Position numbers and translations under genes: made by a program. From contig CAYWJR010000003.1 of the NCBI GenBank assembly GCA_964458615.1, positions 1 to 64,000 of the forward strand: a stretch of 64,000 nucleotides of DNA, written 5' to 3'. Below are positions 16,501-24,256 of the stretch, in pieces; the stretch's first letter is position 1; each line of letters opens with the position of its first letter. The DNA is from SHNJ01 sp964458615 (GTDB lineage: Bacteria; Pseudomonadota; Alphaproteobacteria; SHNJ01). The notes under the pieces were generated by a model, which was not told where the DNA came from, did not search any database, and saw only the letters and a program-made list of their open reading frames with translations.

Positions 16501-18471
16501 ATGGCCAATAACAATCCCGCCAATTTTAACAATCCGGTTGTCAAATGGATCGACAGCCGGTTGCCGATTTTCAGCCTGATGAGCAAGGAATACGGCGTTT
16601 TCCCAACGCCGCGTAATTTCAATTACTTTTGGAATTTCGGCGCGATCGCCATGTTCATGCTGGTGACCATGATCGTGACTGGAATTTTCTTGGCGATGAA
16701 TTATCAGCCGTCGACCATGCACGCATTCGATTCGGTCGAACGGATTATGCGCGATGTAAATCACGGCTGGTTGTTGCGGTATGTGCACGCGAACGGCGCA
16801 TCGTTTTTCTTTATCGCCGTTTATATCCATATTTTCCGTGGCCTGTATTACGGGTCTTATAAAAATCCGCGTGAATTATTGTGGATTTTAGGCGTCGTCA
16901 TTTTGTTGTTGATGATGGCGACCGCGTTTATGGGTTACGTATTGCCTTGGGGGCAAATGTCTTTTTGGGGCGCGACGGTAATTACCAATTTGTTTTCGGC
17001 GATACCCGGCATCGGCCATGACATCGTCACATTGTTATGGGGTGGTTTTTCGGTCGATAACCCGACATTGAACCGTTTCTTTGCGTTGCATTATTTATTG
17101 CCGTTCGTGTTGGTGGCGGTGGTGTTTTTGCATGTTTGGGCGTTGCATGTGACAGGATCGAACAATCCTCTCGGTATCGACGTTAAAACGCCGCAAGACA
17201 CATTGCCGTTTCATCCATATTACACAGTCAAAGACATGTTCGGTCTTTCGGTGTTTTTGATCATTTATTTCGGGTTCGTTTTCTTTGCGCCTAATTATTT
17301 GGGCCACCCGGACAATTATATCCCGGCCGATCCGATGGTAACGCCGGCGCACATCGTGCCGGAATGGTATTTCTTGCCGTTTTACGCGATCTTGCGTTCG
17401 GTGCCGGATAAATTGATGGGCGTTATCGCCATGTTCGGCGCCATCGCGGTGTTGTTTGTGGTGCCGTGGTTGGATACATCCAAGGTGCGCAGCGCGCGTT
17501 TCCGCCCGATTTACAAATGGTTTTTCTGGATCTTGGCGATCGTTTGCGTTGCCTTGGGATGGGCCGGGCAAAAACCGCCCGAAGGAATTCCACTCCTGGT
17601 CGCACGTTTGGGAACCGTTTATTATTTCGCGCATTTTTTGATCATTCTGCCTTTGCTTGGCAGAATTGAAAAACCTTTGCCGTTGCCGAAATCGATTGCC
17701 GAATCGGTATTGAAAAAAGGCGCGGTTGCGGTAATCGCGGCGATGTTCTTGTTCGCCGCCACCCCGTCGCATGCGTCTGAATCCAACATCGTTTTACCGA
17801 AAAATAATTGGTCTTTCGATGGCCCGTTCGGCACCTATGACCGCGCCGCCGCGCAACGCGGATTCCAAGTATACAAAGAAGTATGCGCCGCATGCCATTC
17901 CCTAAGCCTGGTGGCATACCGCAACTTGGCCGATTTGGGTTATAACGAGGCGGAAATAAAGGCGATTGCCGCGCAAGCAACCGTAAAAGACGGCCCGAAC
18001 GACGAAGGCGACATGTTCGAACGTCCCGGCCGCCCGTCGGATAAATTTGTATCCCCTTATGCGAATAAACAATCGGCGCGCGCCGCGAATAATGGCGCCG
18101 CACCGCCGGATTTATCCTTGATCACCAAATCGCGCGTTGGCGGCGCCGATTATTTGCATGCTTTGCTGATCGGATATGAACCTGCTCCGGCGGATTTTAA
18201 ATTGTCGCCTGGCATGCATTACAATAAATATTTTGCCGGGCATCAAATCGCCATGCCTGCGCCGCTTAGCGAAGGTCAGGTGACTTATGCCGACGGCACC
18301 AAGGCAAGCGTCGATCAAATGTCGCAAGATGTCGCAACATTTTTGACATGGGCGGCGGAACCGGAAATGGAACATCGCAAACGCACCGGCGTGCGGGTAT
18401 TGGCGTTTCTTGCGGTGTTGGCCGGATTGTTTTACATGAGCAAACGCAAATTATGGAGCGCGGTGAAGTAG
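16501..18471 (+). CDS. fbcH: Cytochrome b / cytochrome c1 fusion polyprotein of the bc1 complex
   Basis: One uninterrupted frame encodes cytochrome b (about residues 1-400, with the heme-binding helices and the quinol-site motif PEWYFLPFYAILRS) and cytochrome c1. Between them, residues ~402-424 look like a signal peptide (VIAAMFLFAATPSHA then SES), so cleavage would release the two subunits. Cytochrome c1 carries the heme motif CAACH at residues 462-466 and ends in a membrane anchor (VLAFLAVLAGLFYMSKRK). Most alphaproteobacteria have separate petB and petC; the fused form is known from Bradyrhizobium fbcH. It follows petA and ends at a strong terminator. Confidence 0.96.
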   Translation: MANNNPANFNNPVVKWIDSRLPIFSLMSKEYGVFPTPRNFNYFWNFGAIAMFMLVTMIVTGIFLAMNYQPSTMHAFDSVERIMRDVNHGWLLRYVHANGASFFFIAVYIHIFRGLYYGSYKNPRELLWILGVVILLLMMATAFMGYVLPWGQMSFWGATVITNLFSAIPGIGHDIVTLLWGGFSVDNPTLNRFFALHYLLPFVLVAVVFLHVWALHVTGSNNPLGIDVKTPQDTLPFHPYYTVKDMFGLSVFLIIYFGFVFFAPNYLGHPDNYIPADPMVTPAHIVPEWYFLPFYAILRSVPDKLMGVIAMFGAIAVLFVVPWLDTSKVRSARFRPIYKWFFWILAIVCVALGWAGQKPPEGIPLLVARLGTVYYFAHFLIILPLLGRIEKPLPLPKSIAESVLKKGAVAVIAAMFLFAATPSHASESNIVLPKNNWSFDGPFGTYDRAAAQRGFQVYKEVCAACHSLSLVAYRNLADLGYNEAEIKAIAAQATVKDGPNDEGDMFERPGRPSDKFVSPYANKQSARAANNGAAPPDLSLITKSRVGGADYLHALLIGYEPAPADFKLSPGMHYNKYFAGHQIAMPAPLSEGQVTYADGTKASVDQMSQDVATFLTWAAEPEMEHRKRTGVRVLAFLAVLAGLFYMSKRKLWSAVK

Positions 18472-18495
18472 TCTTTCCTGCGCTATCTTCTATTT

Positions 18496-18533
18496 AAACG
18501 CCCGCAATCTATTGATATTGCGGGCGTTTTTAT
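18496..18533 (+). terminator. Rho-independent terminator of the petA-fbcH operon
   Basis: ACGCCCGCAAT and ATTGCGGGCGT pair around a short AT loop, followed by a T-rich run. Confidence 0.88.
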
Positions 18534-18608
18534 TTTTTAAAAATTTAAACAAATATTGTCGGTTTTATAGCAAAATATGCGTTCGAGCGTTTTTTATAAG
18601 CCGGTTCA

Positions 18609-19094
18609 GTGCTTAAATTATATTTCGATTGCTGTGTCCCAATTCAGTATGCGCGGTCATTTACAGGCCGCGGATTCGATGTTGCATTCGCAAAAGAAAA
18701 AATTCCCGATCCGCAGGTTGCGATAGATTGTGTTGAAGGAAATGGGGTTCTGGTTACCGCGAATGCAAAAGATTTTTTGAATATTTATTCGCAATTTCCA
18801 CAAAATCCAGGTCTTGCAATCACCCCAAATCTTGGTCGTGGTTACCGGATGAATCATGCTGTAGACACGATGGACAGGTTTGCCGAATTTTTATCAATCA
18901 GGAAACCGGATTTGCAAAATAAATTGATCGTTGTCGGGCGTCACAAAGACCCAGATATATTTCAGTACACAGCACGCGGAGTTCAGGGGCCGGATATAAA
19001 AGATCTTTGTGACCCCGGTCTTATCAGGCGCAATAGCCAACAGGGCGCCTATTTAACCGCGCTGCGTAGCTTGCAGGCGGAAAAATCAAAATAG
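18609..19094 (+). CDS. DUF5615-like PIN-domain protein, no visible antitoxin
   Basis: The first ~60 residues resemble the DUF5615 PIN-like fold: a beta strand ending in an acidic residue (LKLYFD), a helix, GFDVAFAKE, then GVLVTANAKDF with a second acidic site. DUF5615 proteins are putative metal-dependent ribonucleases, often toxins paired with a small DUF433 antitoxin. Here the 137 bases upstream hold only a terminator, and the downstream neighbour is ychF on the other strand, so no partner is seen. The gene starts with GTG and lacks an obvious ribosome binding site. The last ~80 residues match nothing I know. Confidence 0.55.
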   Translation: MLKLYFDCCVPIQYARSFTGRGFDVAFAKEKIPDPQVAIDCVEGNGVLVTANAKDFLNIYSQFPQNPGLAITPNLGRGYRMNHAVDTMDRFAEFLSIRKPDLQNKLIVVGRHKDPDIFQYTARGVQGPDIKDLCDPGLIRRNSQQGAYLTALRSLQAEKSK

Positions 19095-19098
19095 ATTT

Positions 19099-20199
19099 TT
19101 AGACATTAAACCGGAAATGCATCACATCGCCGTCGGCGACGATGTATTCCTTGCCTTCCAGGCGCATTTTTCCGGTTTCTTTCGCGCCGGCCTCGCCATT
19201 CCCGCTAATATAATCAGGGTATGCGATGGTTTCCGCGCAAATAAAACCTTTTTCAAAATCGGTATGAATCACGCCCGCCGCGCCAGGCGCCTTGGTGTTT
19301 TTGATGATGGTCCAGGCGCGCGCTTCTTTCGGGCCGATGGTGAAATAAGTAATCAGATCCAGCAATGCGTATCCCGCGCGAATGACGCGGTTTAAACCGG
19401 GTTCCGATAAATTCATGGTTCGCAGAAATTCCAATTTATCGGCTTCGTTATCCATCACCGAAATTTCCGATTCGATTTTCGCGGAAATCACCACGCTTTG
19501 CGAATTTTCCGCTTTGGCGTGCGCGGCGACTTTGGCGGACAGGGCATTGCCTTTGTCGGCTTCGTTTTCTTCGACATTGCAAATGTATAAAACAGGTTTG
19601 GATGTCATCAATTGCAATAATCGCACCAGTGGTTTTTGTTCTTTGGTGAAATTGACGCTGCGTGCCGGTTTTCCATCGCGCAAGGCGGCCAGTATCGGGT
19701 CGACGATTTCCAATAACTCTTTGGATTCTTTGTCGCCTTGTTTGGCTTTTTTGGCCAGATTGTCGTACCGTTTTTCCAGCGATTCCATGTCCGCCAGCAT
19801 CAATTCCGTGTCGATGATTTCAATATCGCGGATGGGATCGACCGATCCTTCGACATGGGTAATATCGCCGCCGTCGAAACAACGCACCACATGCAAAATC
19901 GCATCGACTTCGCGGATGTTGGCCAGGAACTGGTTGCCCAATCCTTCGCCCTTGCTGGCGCCTTTGACGATTCCGGCAATGTCGACAAATTCAATAAAAG
20001 TCGGGATAATTTTAGCCGAAGATGCGATTTTCGCCAATTTATCCAACCGGTCGTCGGGAACCGCGACGCGGCCAACGTTCGGTTCAATGGTGCAAAACGG
20101 ATAATTGGCCGCCGCGGCAGCAGCCGATGCAGTCAGCGCGTTGAACAAAGTGGATTTGCCGACGTTTGGCAAACCGACGATACCGCAATTGAATCCCAT
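19099..20199 (-). CDS. ychF: Redox/ribosome-associated GTPase (ATPase) YchF
   Basis: YchF (also EngD) is a ribosome-associated Obg-class P-loop enzyme that prefers ATP. The P-loop GLPNVGKSTLFNAL, the switch FVDIAGIVKGASKGEGLG and the C-terminal TGS-like domain (FTIGPKEARAWTI... GKEYIVADGDVMHFRFNV) are all present, and 366 residues is the standard length. GGAG lies nine bases before the ATG. It is the last gene of rplY-pth-ychF, a conserved alphaproteobacterial order. Confidence 0.97.
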   Translation of the reverse strand: MGFNCGIVGLPNVGKSTLFNALTASAAAAAANYPFCTIEPNVGRVAVPDDRLDKLAKIASSAKIIPTFIEFVDIAGIVKGASKGEGLGNQFLANIREVDAILHVVRCFDGGDITHVEGSVDPIRDIEIIDTELMLADMESLEKRYDNLAKKAKQGDKESKELLEIVDPILAALRDGKPARSVNFTKEQKPLVRLLQLMTSKPVLYICNVEENEADKGNALSAKVAAHAKAENSQSVVISAKIESEISVMDNEADKLEFLRTMNLSEPGLNRVIRAGYALLDLITYFTIGPKEARAWTIIKNTKAPGAAGVIHTDFEKGFICAETIAYPDYISGNGEAGAKETGKMRLEGKEYIVADGDVMHFRFNV

Positions 20200-20235
20200 A
20201 ATTATCTCCGTTTTTTCGTATGTGTGGTTATTTCG

Positions 20236-20793
20236 TTATTTTGAAATGGAATTTAAAAATTCGCTGTCTTTGCCGTCCAAAATCAGGGCAAAGTTTTTTG
20301 CAATCGACCATATCGCCGGATCGACCAGTTCTTTTTCTTCTTTTGCGAAATCGTGCAAAACAAAAGAAGAAACCAAATCCTTGCGCCCCGGATGGCCGAT
20401 TCCAAACCGCAGGCGTTTATATTCCACGCCGGCATTGGCGTCAATCGACCGCAGGCCGTTATGCCCCGCGTTGCCGCCGCCGGTTTTTATTTTCAATTGC
20501 GCGGGATCCAAATCCAGTTCGTCGTGTATGACGACGACGTTTCCGATCGGGATTTTATAAAACGCAATCGCTTGTTGCACGGCAACGCCGGATACGTTCA
20601 TGTATGTTTGCGGTTTCAAAACCAGCACTTTGTGGTCGCCGATCGTTCCATCGAACGCTTCGGATTCGAATTTTTTCTTAGGCCCCGACAAACCAAACCG
20701 CGAAATCAGTTCATCGGCAACCATGAATCCCACATTGTGGCGGTTGTTCCGGTATTCCGATCCGGGATTGCCAAGTCCGACGATTAAAAACAT
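20236..20793 (-). CDS. pth: Peptidyl-tRNA hydrolase
   Basis: Pth releases peptides from peptidyl-tRNA that has dropped off the ribosome. The N-terminal signature LIVGLGNPGSEYRNNRHNVG contains the catalytic His19, and VVIHDELDLDPAQLKIK holds the conserved Asp. The length of 185 residues is normal. The ATG directly abuts a 27-base pyrimidine-rich repeat on its upstream side, so there is no purine-rich ribosome binding site where one is expected. The gene normally follows rplY directly; here a four-helix-bundle gene with flanking repeats intervenes. Confidence 0.95.
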   Translation of the reverse strand: MFLIVGLGNPGSEYRNNRHNVGFMVADELISRFGLSGPKKKFESEAFDGTIGDHKVLVLKPQTYMNVSGVAVQQAIAFYKIPIGNVVVIHDELDLDPAQLKIKTGGGNAGHNGLRSIDANAGVEYKRLRFGIGHPGRKDLVSSFVLHDFAKEEKELVDPAIWSIAKNFALILDGKDSEFLNSISK

Positions 20794-20820
20794 GGGAATC
20801 GGGAATTGGGAATTGGGAAT
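20794..20820. repeat. Left 27-bp inverted repeat flanking the four-helix-bundle gene
   Basis: The unit is GGGAATC followed by three GGGAAT-like copies. Its reverse complement recurs at 21201-21227 with two differences in 27 bases. It begins at the base next to the pth start codon. Confidence 0.85.
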
Positions 20821-20832
20821 AAGATGAACATA

Positions 20833-21216
20833 TTATGCGGCCAAATTTTTACGCAGGCGGTTTAACATTTGCCGAATAGACATAATTTCCGCCAGCAATT
20901 GATCTAATTCAGCGGCAGGGACATAGTTTAAATCGCCAGCCAAGATCAATAATGTTTCCAGTTCGGCGGACGATCCGGCAGATATTGAAATAAAATGGGC
21001 ATATTCTTTGCGAGAAGACCGCGCATTGCCTTCGGCAATATTGGAGGGAATGGAAACAACGGCGCGTTGCAGTTGAGAAGATAAGCCGAATTTCTCGGTG
21101 GGCGGGAAATGGGAGGTCAATTCATAAACCGATTTTACCAATGCTCTGGATTTCTTGAAAACATCCAGATCTCGATAATCTCGGATTAATGGAACGACCG
21201 ATTCCCCATTCCCCAT
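20833..21216 (-). CDS. Four-helix-bundle protein (23S rRNA intervening-sequence / bIVP family)
   Basis: The 127-residue protein matches the family named four helix bundle protein (TIGR02436): YRDLDVFKKSRALVKSVYEL, then FGLSSQLQRAVVSIPSNIAEGNAR, then FISISAGSSAELETLLIL. Relatives were first noted as ORFs in 23S rRNA intervening sequences, and Avd of diversity-generating retroelements shares the fold; the family's function is unknown. The proposed ATG and the first four codons (MGNG) lie inside the right inverted repeat; a later start cannot be excluded. It interrupts the conserved rplY-pth pair, which suggests insertion as a unit. Confidence 0.88.
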   Translation of the reverse strand: MGNGESVVPLIRDYRDLDVFKKSRALVKSVYELTSHFPPTEKFGLSSQLQRAVVSIPSNIAEGNARSSRKEYAHFISISAGSSAELETLLILAGDLNYVPAAELDQLLAEIMSIRQMLNRLRKNLAA

Positions 21217-21227
21217 TCCCGATTCCC
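21201..21227. repeat. Right 27-bp inverted repeat flanking the four-helix-bundle gene
   Basis: It is the inverted partner of 20794-20820. It lies three bases beyond the rplY stop codon, and the start of the four-helix-bundle gene lies within it. Confidence 0.85.
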
Positions 21228-21229
21228 TT

Positions 21230-21934
21230 CTACTTCTTCGCCGGAGCCGCAGGTTTCGCAGCGTCTTTGCCAGCAGCAGCCGCAGGAGCGGCAGCAGCAG
21301 CGCCTTCGGCCGGAGCAGCGGCAGCGTCTGTCGCAGCGGCGGCAGTCGCCGGTGCGTCGTCTTTAACGACTGTCGGCGGATTGATCGCCAATACGGTAAA
21401 GTCGCGGTCGCGTTGTACCGGTTGCACGGTCGACGGCAATTTCATTTGGCTGATATGGACGGATGTATTGATTTCCAAACCTTCTAGGTCGATTTCAAAA
21501 TATTCCGGAATATCGGCGGCCAAACATGTTACTTCGATTTCATGTTGTACCAAGTTCAATACGCCGCCTTGTTTCAAGCCAGGGCATTTCGCTTCGTTTT
21601 TCACATGGATCGGCACGTTGACGCGGATGCGGGTTTTATCCGACACGCGCAAGAAATCGACGTGAATAACATGATCCGTTACCGGATGGGTTTGCACATC
21701 GCGGGGCAGGGTGCGGATTTTCGCGCCGCCCATTTCAATGTCCACCAATTTGGTGAAAAAGTTTCCGGCCATGTATAATTTGCCCAGTTCCAATGGGTTG
21801 AGCATGATGATCTGCGGATCTTTTTTGTCGCCGTAAATTACGGCAGGAATTTTATTGTCGCGGCGTGTCGCGCGGGCGGCCCCTTTACCAGCTCCCGGGC
21901 GAGATTCGGCAGACAATTTCAGTACTTGTGTCAT
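21230..21934 (-). CDS. rplY: 50S ribosomal protein L25/Ctc family
   Basis: L25 binds 5S rRNA in the large subunit. The N-terminal L25 domain (about 1-95) has the signature RPGAGKGAARATRR and KIPAVIYGDKK; the C-terminal beta domain (TL5/Ctc type, about 95-190) follows with VLNLVQHEIEVTCLAADIPEYF. The last ~40 residues are an alanine-rich, lysine-tipped tail common in alphaproteobacterial L25. It heads the rplY-(insert)-pth-ychF transcript and has a predicted promoter with a short G+C-rich leader. Confidence 0.95.
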   Translation of the reverse strand: MTQVLKLSAESRPGAGKGAARATRRDNKIPAVIYGDKKDPQIIMLNPLELGKLYMAGNFFTKLVDIEMGGAKIRTLPRDVQTHPVTDHVIHVDFLRVSDKTRIRVNVPIHVKNEAKCPGLKQGGVLNLVQHEIEVTCLAADIPEYFEIDLEGLEINTSVHISQMKLPSTVQPVQRDRDFTVLAINPPTVVKDDAPATAAAATDAAAAPAEGAAAAAPAAAAGKDAAKPAAPAKK

Positions 21935-22004
21935 AACGAGCCTCTTCGTTTGGTTGCTATTCCACGCGGCCTCCAGGGGTGCCGTCGCGGCCTTGTTGCC
22001 AAGG
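21935..22004 (-). promoter_or_regulatory. Possible structured 5' leader of rplY
   Basis: From the predicted transcription start to the rplY ATG is about 70 bases, unusually G+C-rich for a gap in this window. On the minus strand it opens with CCTTG-GCAA-CAAGG, a hairpin with a GNRA loop, followed by CCGCG and GGCCGCG segments that could pair further. Ribosomal protein mRNAs are often autoregulated through such leaders; that is inference here. Confidence 0.3.
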
Positions 22005-22011
22005 AACGCGG

Positions 22012-22040
22012 TTTATACGCGATTTTATTGCAAAAACCAA
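22012..22040 (-). promoter_or_regulatory. Predicted promoter of rplY
   Basis: Read on the minus strand, TTGGTT and TATAAA are 17 bases apart. Confidence 0.45.
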
Positions 22041-22101
22041 GCTTTCTAAGTCGGTTAATGCAATAAATGACGTATTTACAATTGGTCAAACACATATTGT
22101 A

Positions 22102-22130
22102 TTGCTTTAAGATACGATTTTTAATAAGAT
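22102..22130 (+). promoter_or_regulatory. Predicted promoter of the small gene at 22150
   Basis: TTGCTT and TAAGAT are 17 bases apart; the leader would be very short and contain the GGGAGG ribosome binding site. Confidence 0.35.
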
Positions 22131-22149
22131 TTGGGAGGTAGGATCAATA

Positions 22150-22554
22150 ATGACGGAAAAATCATCTCAATTCGGCGGCTGCGGCGAACAGGACAGGTTG
22201 GTAACAAATTACCAATTGCGCCTTGGGGAATTGATGGACGCCAAATTGGATTGTTGTCCCAATCAAAAATCGGCCGAGGCGGTTTTGGGAATGATAACAC
22301 GTGCTTGTTTTCAAAATGTACGTGAAGGCGGCAAATACGTGGCCGGCAGCATAAAATTATTGGTTGGCGATTATATTCGCGGCAACCAAGGCGGAAAATC
22401 GATCAGTGCAGAAAATGTGATTGTTGCTGCTGGTTTAAGATTGCCGGATACGCCAGGCAGGAATACCGATCCGAAACCGGCGCGCGGCAAATCACGCAGG
22501 TTGGGCAGCGGCGAATTGCGCCTTCATACATCCCGGCAACGCCGTCGGCCATAA
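22150..22554 (+). CDS. Small basic protein of unknown function
   Basis: I do not recognise this 134-residue protein. Residues 15-105 look like a compact mostly helical domain (YQLRLGELMDAKLDCCPNQK, then AVLGMITRACFQ and SIKLLVGDYIRG). The last 30 residues are strongly basic (KSRRLGSGELRLHTSRQRRRP) and could bind nucleic acid. A strong GGGAGG stands just before the ATG. It lies alone on the plus strand between the rplY and DUF2157 minus-strand genes and ends 20 bases before the latter's stop. Confidence 0.55.
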   Translation: MTEKSSQFGGCGEQDRLVTNYQLRLGELMDAKLDCCPNQKSAEAVLGMITRACFQNVREGGKYVAGSIKLLVGDYIRGNQGGKSISAENVIVAAGLRLPDTPGRNTDPKPARGKSRRLGSGELRLHTSRQRRRP

Positions 22555-22573
22555 ATGACGATGCGCATTCCGA

Positions 22574-23506
22574 TTAGTGTTTAATATATTTGTTGCGGAT
22601 TTTCCATGCGGTCGATCCAATTCCGATCATCGCCATTCCCATGGCAATCAACGTAATCGGCCATCCGATCGTATCGGCGAAATTTTCCGCGCTGAAATAT
22701 CCCAAATACCCGATCAATGCGATGGTGCCGTTGAATAATAACGCGGTGCTGCGAACATAGGTGCTTAGGTAAATAACACCCGCGCAAATTCCCAAATACA
22801 ATATTTCGGCCGGTGTGCGGTCGACCAGGCTGAAACCGGCGAATAATGCAAATGCGCTGCCGGTGAAATACCAGAACGGGCATAAAACACGGTGGATCGT
22901 GCCTTGTAAATGATAGGCGATCAATCCAATCGAAACGCCGATTGTGGCGAATGTCCAATCGCCGTCAATGCCGATGCGGTTGGCATAGGTTAAAACCCAC
23001 GCGAATCCCAAAAACATCATCAAGAAAACCAACGATGTCCGGTGTATCGCGGTGAATAATAAAACCTGAACCAAAAATAAAGATCCGGATGCGATCAAAA
23101 ACGCCAATTCCGCATCGCCGCCATGCGGCCAGATTTCCGCCATCGTGACCAAAATACCGGTCAATTGCAATCCGGCCGCGACCACGAGCAGCGGCGCGAC
23201 CGCTTTTTGATAGCGAGTGTCCTTGTGGCATAAGATTCCCATCACCAATGCGACGGTGCCGGATCCCAAAGTTGCGATGATGCGCGCGGCGGAATTCATA
23301 TCGTCCCACCGCATGGCGATGAATACGCCGATGCCGCATAAAATGAAAATCCCGCCAAGATAAGACAATACCGATGGCAATAAGGCGGATTTTGAATCGT
23401 TGTGTTTCGATTTGCCGATTGCGGCGATTTCAGCCGGCGATATTTGAAATTGCTGAATCAATGCGGCGATATATTCAATTGCTTGATCGCGGGTGCGGAT
23501 TTCCAT
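22574..23506 (-). CDS. DUF2157-type multi-pass membrane protein
   Basis: A soluble N-terminal stretch of ~45 residues (DQAIEYIAALIQQFQISPAEIAAIG) is followed by about nine transmembrane helices to the end. The order and the early motif LGGIFILCGIGVFIAMRWDDM fit the DUF2157 family. Function is unknown. Genes of this family are commonly next to a GDYXXLXY-type protein, and the upstream gene here has the right size and layout for that partner. The two are three bases apart. Confidence 0.75.
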   Translation of the reverse strand: MEIRTRDQAIEYIAALIQQFQISPAEIAAIGKSKHNDSKSALLPSVLSYLGGIFILCGIGVFIAMRWDDMNSAARIIATLGSGTVALVMGILCHKDTRYQKAVAPLLVVAAGLQLTGILVTMAEIWPHGGDAELAFLIASGSLFLVQVLLFTAIHRTSLVFLMMFLGFAWVLTYANRIGIDGDWTFATIGVSIGLIAYHLQGTIHRVLCPFWYFTGSAFALFAGFSLVDRTPAEILYLGICAGVIYLSTYVRSTALLFNGTIALIGYLGYFSAENFADTIGWPITLIAMGMAMIGIGSTAWKIRNKYIKH

Positions 23507-23509
23507 CGG

Positions 23510-24235
23510 TTAATCCTTTCTGATCCAGCCAAGGAATTTCGTATTGGCGTAATCGTAACGGTATCTTTGTTCGGGATTGGCGATGGAATATGACCGCCCG
23601 TTCTTGACGATACGGAAATCGGAATTGCCCCGGCTGTTGTAAAATATTTCGCTGAACAGGCTGCGGTTGCGGTATCCACCATATTCCGTACCATATCCAT
23701 CGGGGGCGACCGTGCCTTTGTACAGGCGGACATTCTGCAATTCCGGCAATTGGATTGTTACATAATCGTTGCCTTTTGCGCCCGATTCTCTGTTCGGGCA
23801 ATCGCCCTTTGGTGTGGATGGGACAATGGCTGGCGGATTCGTTTGCGCCGGATCGATTGGCGCGGATGGTTTTACGCAACTGAAATATTCCTTGGGAACT
23901 TGTTTTTCCAACGCATCGGCAAATGGAATTTCAATAGACCGGCCGGTTTTTGCGTCAAAACGGTAAATTTTCGGATTGTTGTAACGGTTGTAATTGTCGT
24001 CCGACCAACGCGCCGCCGCGCGAACCCGCACCTGATCGCCGGATGTATCTACGGTGATGGCAAGATCGCCATGATTGTCGTTATTGTAATTTTGCGCGGT
24101 GTATAAAAAATCATATTGCGGCGCATCGACAAACAATGACGGCAAATAAGTAGCCAGCCAGAAAAAAACGACCAGCAATAAAGGCAAGCAAATCCCAGCC
24201 GCCAGAACAAAGTTTTCGCGGAAAAATTTTTTCAT
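23510..24235 (-). CDS. Membrane-anchored periplasmic protein, possible GDYXXLXY-type partner of DUF2157
   Basis: One N-terminal helix (FVLAAGICLPLLLVVFFWLA) anchors a domain of ~200 residues that should face the periplasm. Just after the helix the segment APQYDFLYTAQNY resembles the GDYxxLxY motif only partly, so family membership is a suggestion based on layout and on the DUF2157 neighbour. The domain is rich in Asn, Tyr and Arg, with strands such as GDLAITVDTSGDQVRVRAAA and a closing VKNGRSYSIANPEQRYRYDY. It lies between prs and the DUF2157 gene, probably in the same transcript. Confidence 0.6.
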   Translation of the reverse strand: MKKFFRENFVLAAGICLPLLLVVFFWLATYLPSLFVDAPQYDFLYTAQNYNNDNHGDLAITVDTSGDQVRVRAAARWSDDNYNRYNNPKIYRFDAKTGRSIEIPFADALEKQVPKEYFSCVKPSAPIDPAQTNPPAIVPSTPKGDCPNRESGAKGNDYVTIQLPELQNVRLYKGTVAPDGYGTEYGGYRNRSLFSEIFYNSRGNSDFRIVKNGRSYSIANPEQRYRYDYANTKFLGWIRKD

Positions 24236-24256
24236 GGATTATCCTATGGTTTGGAA

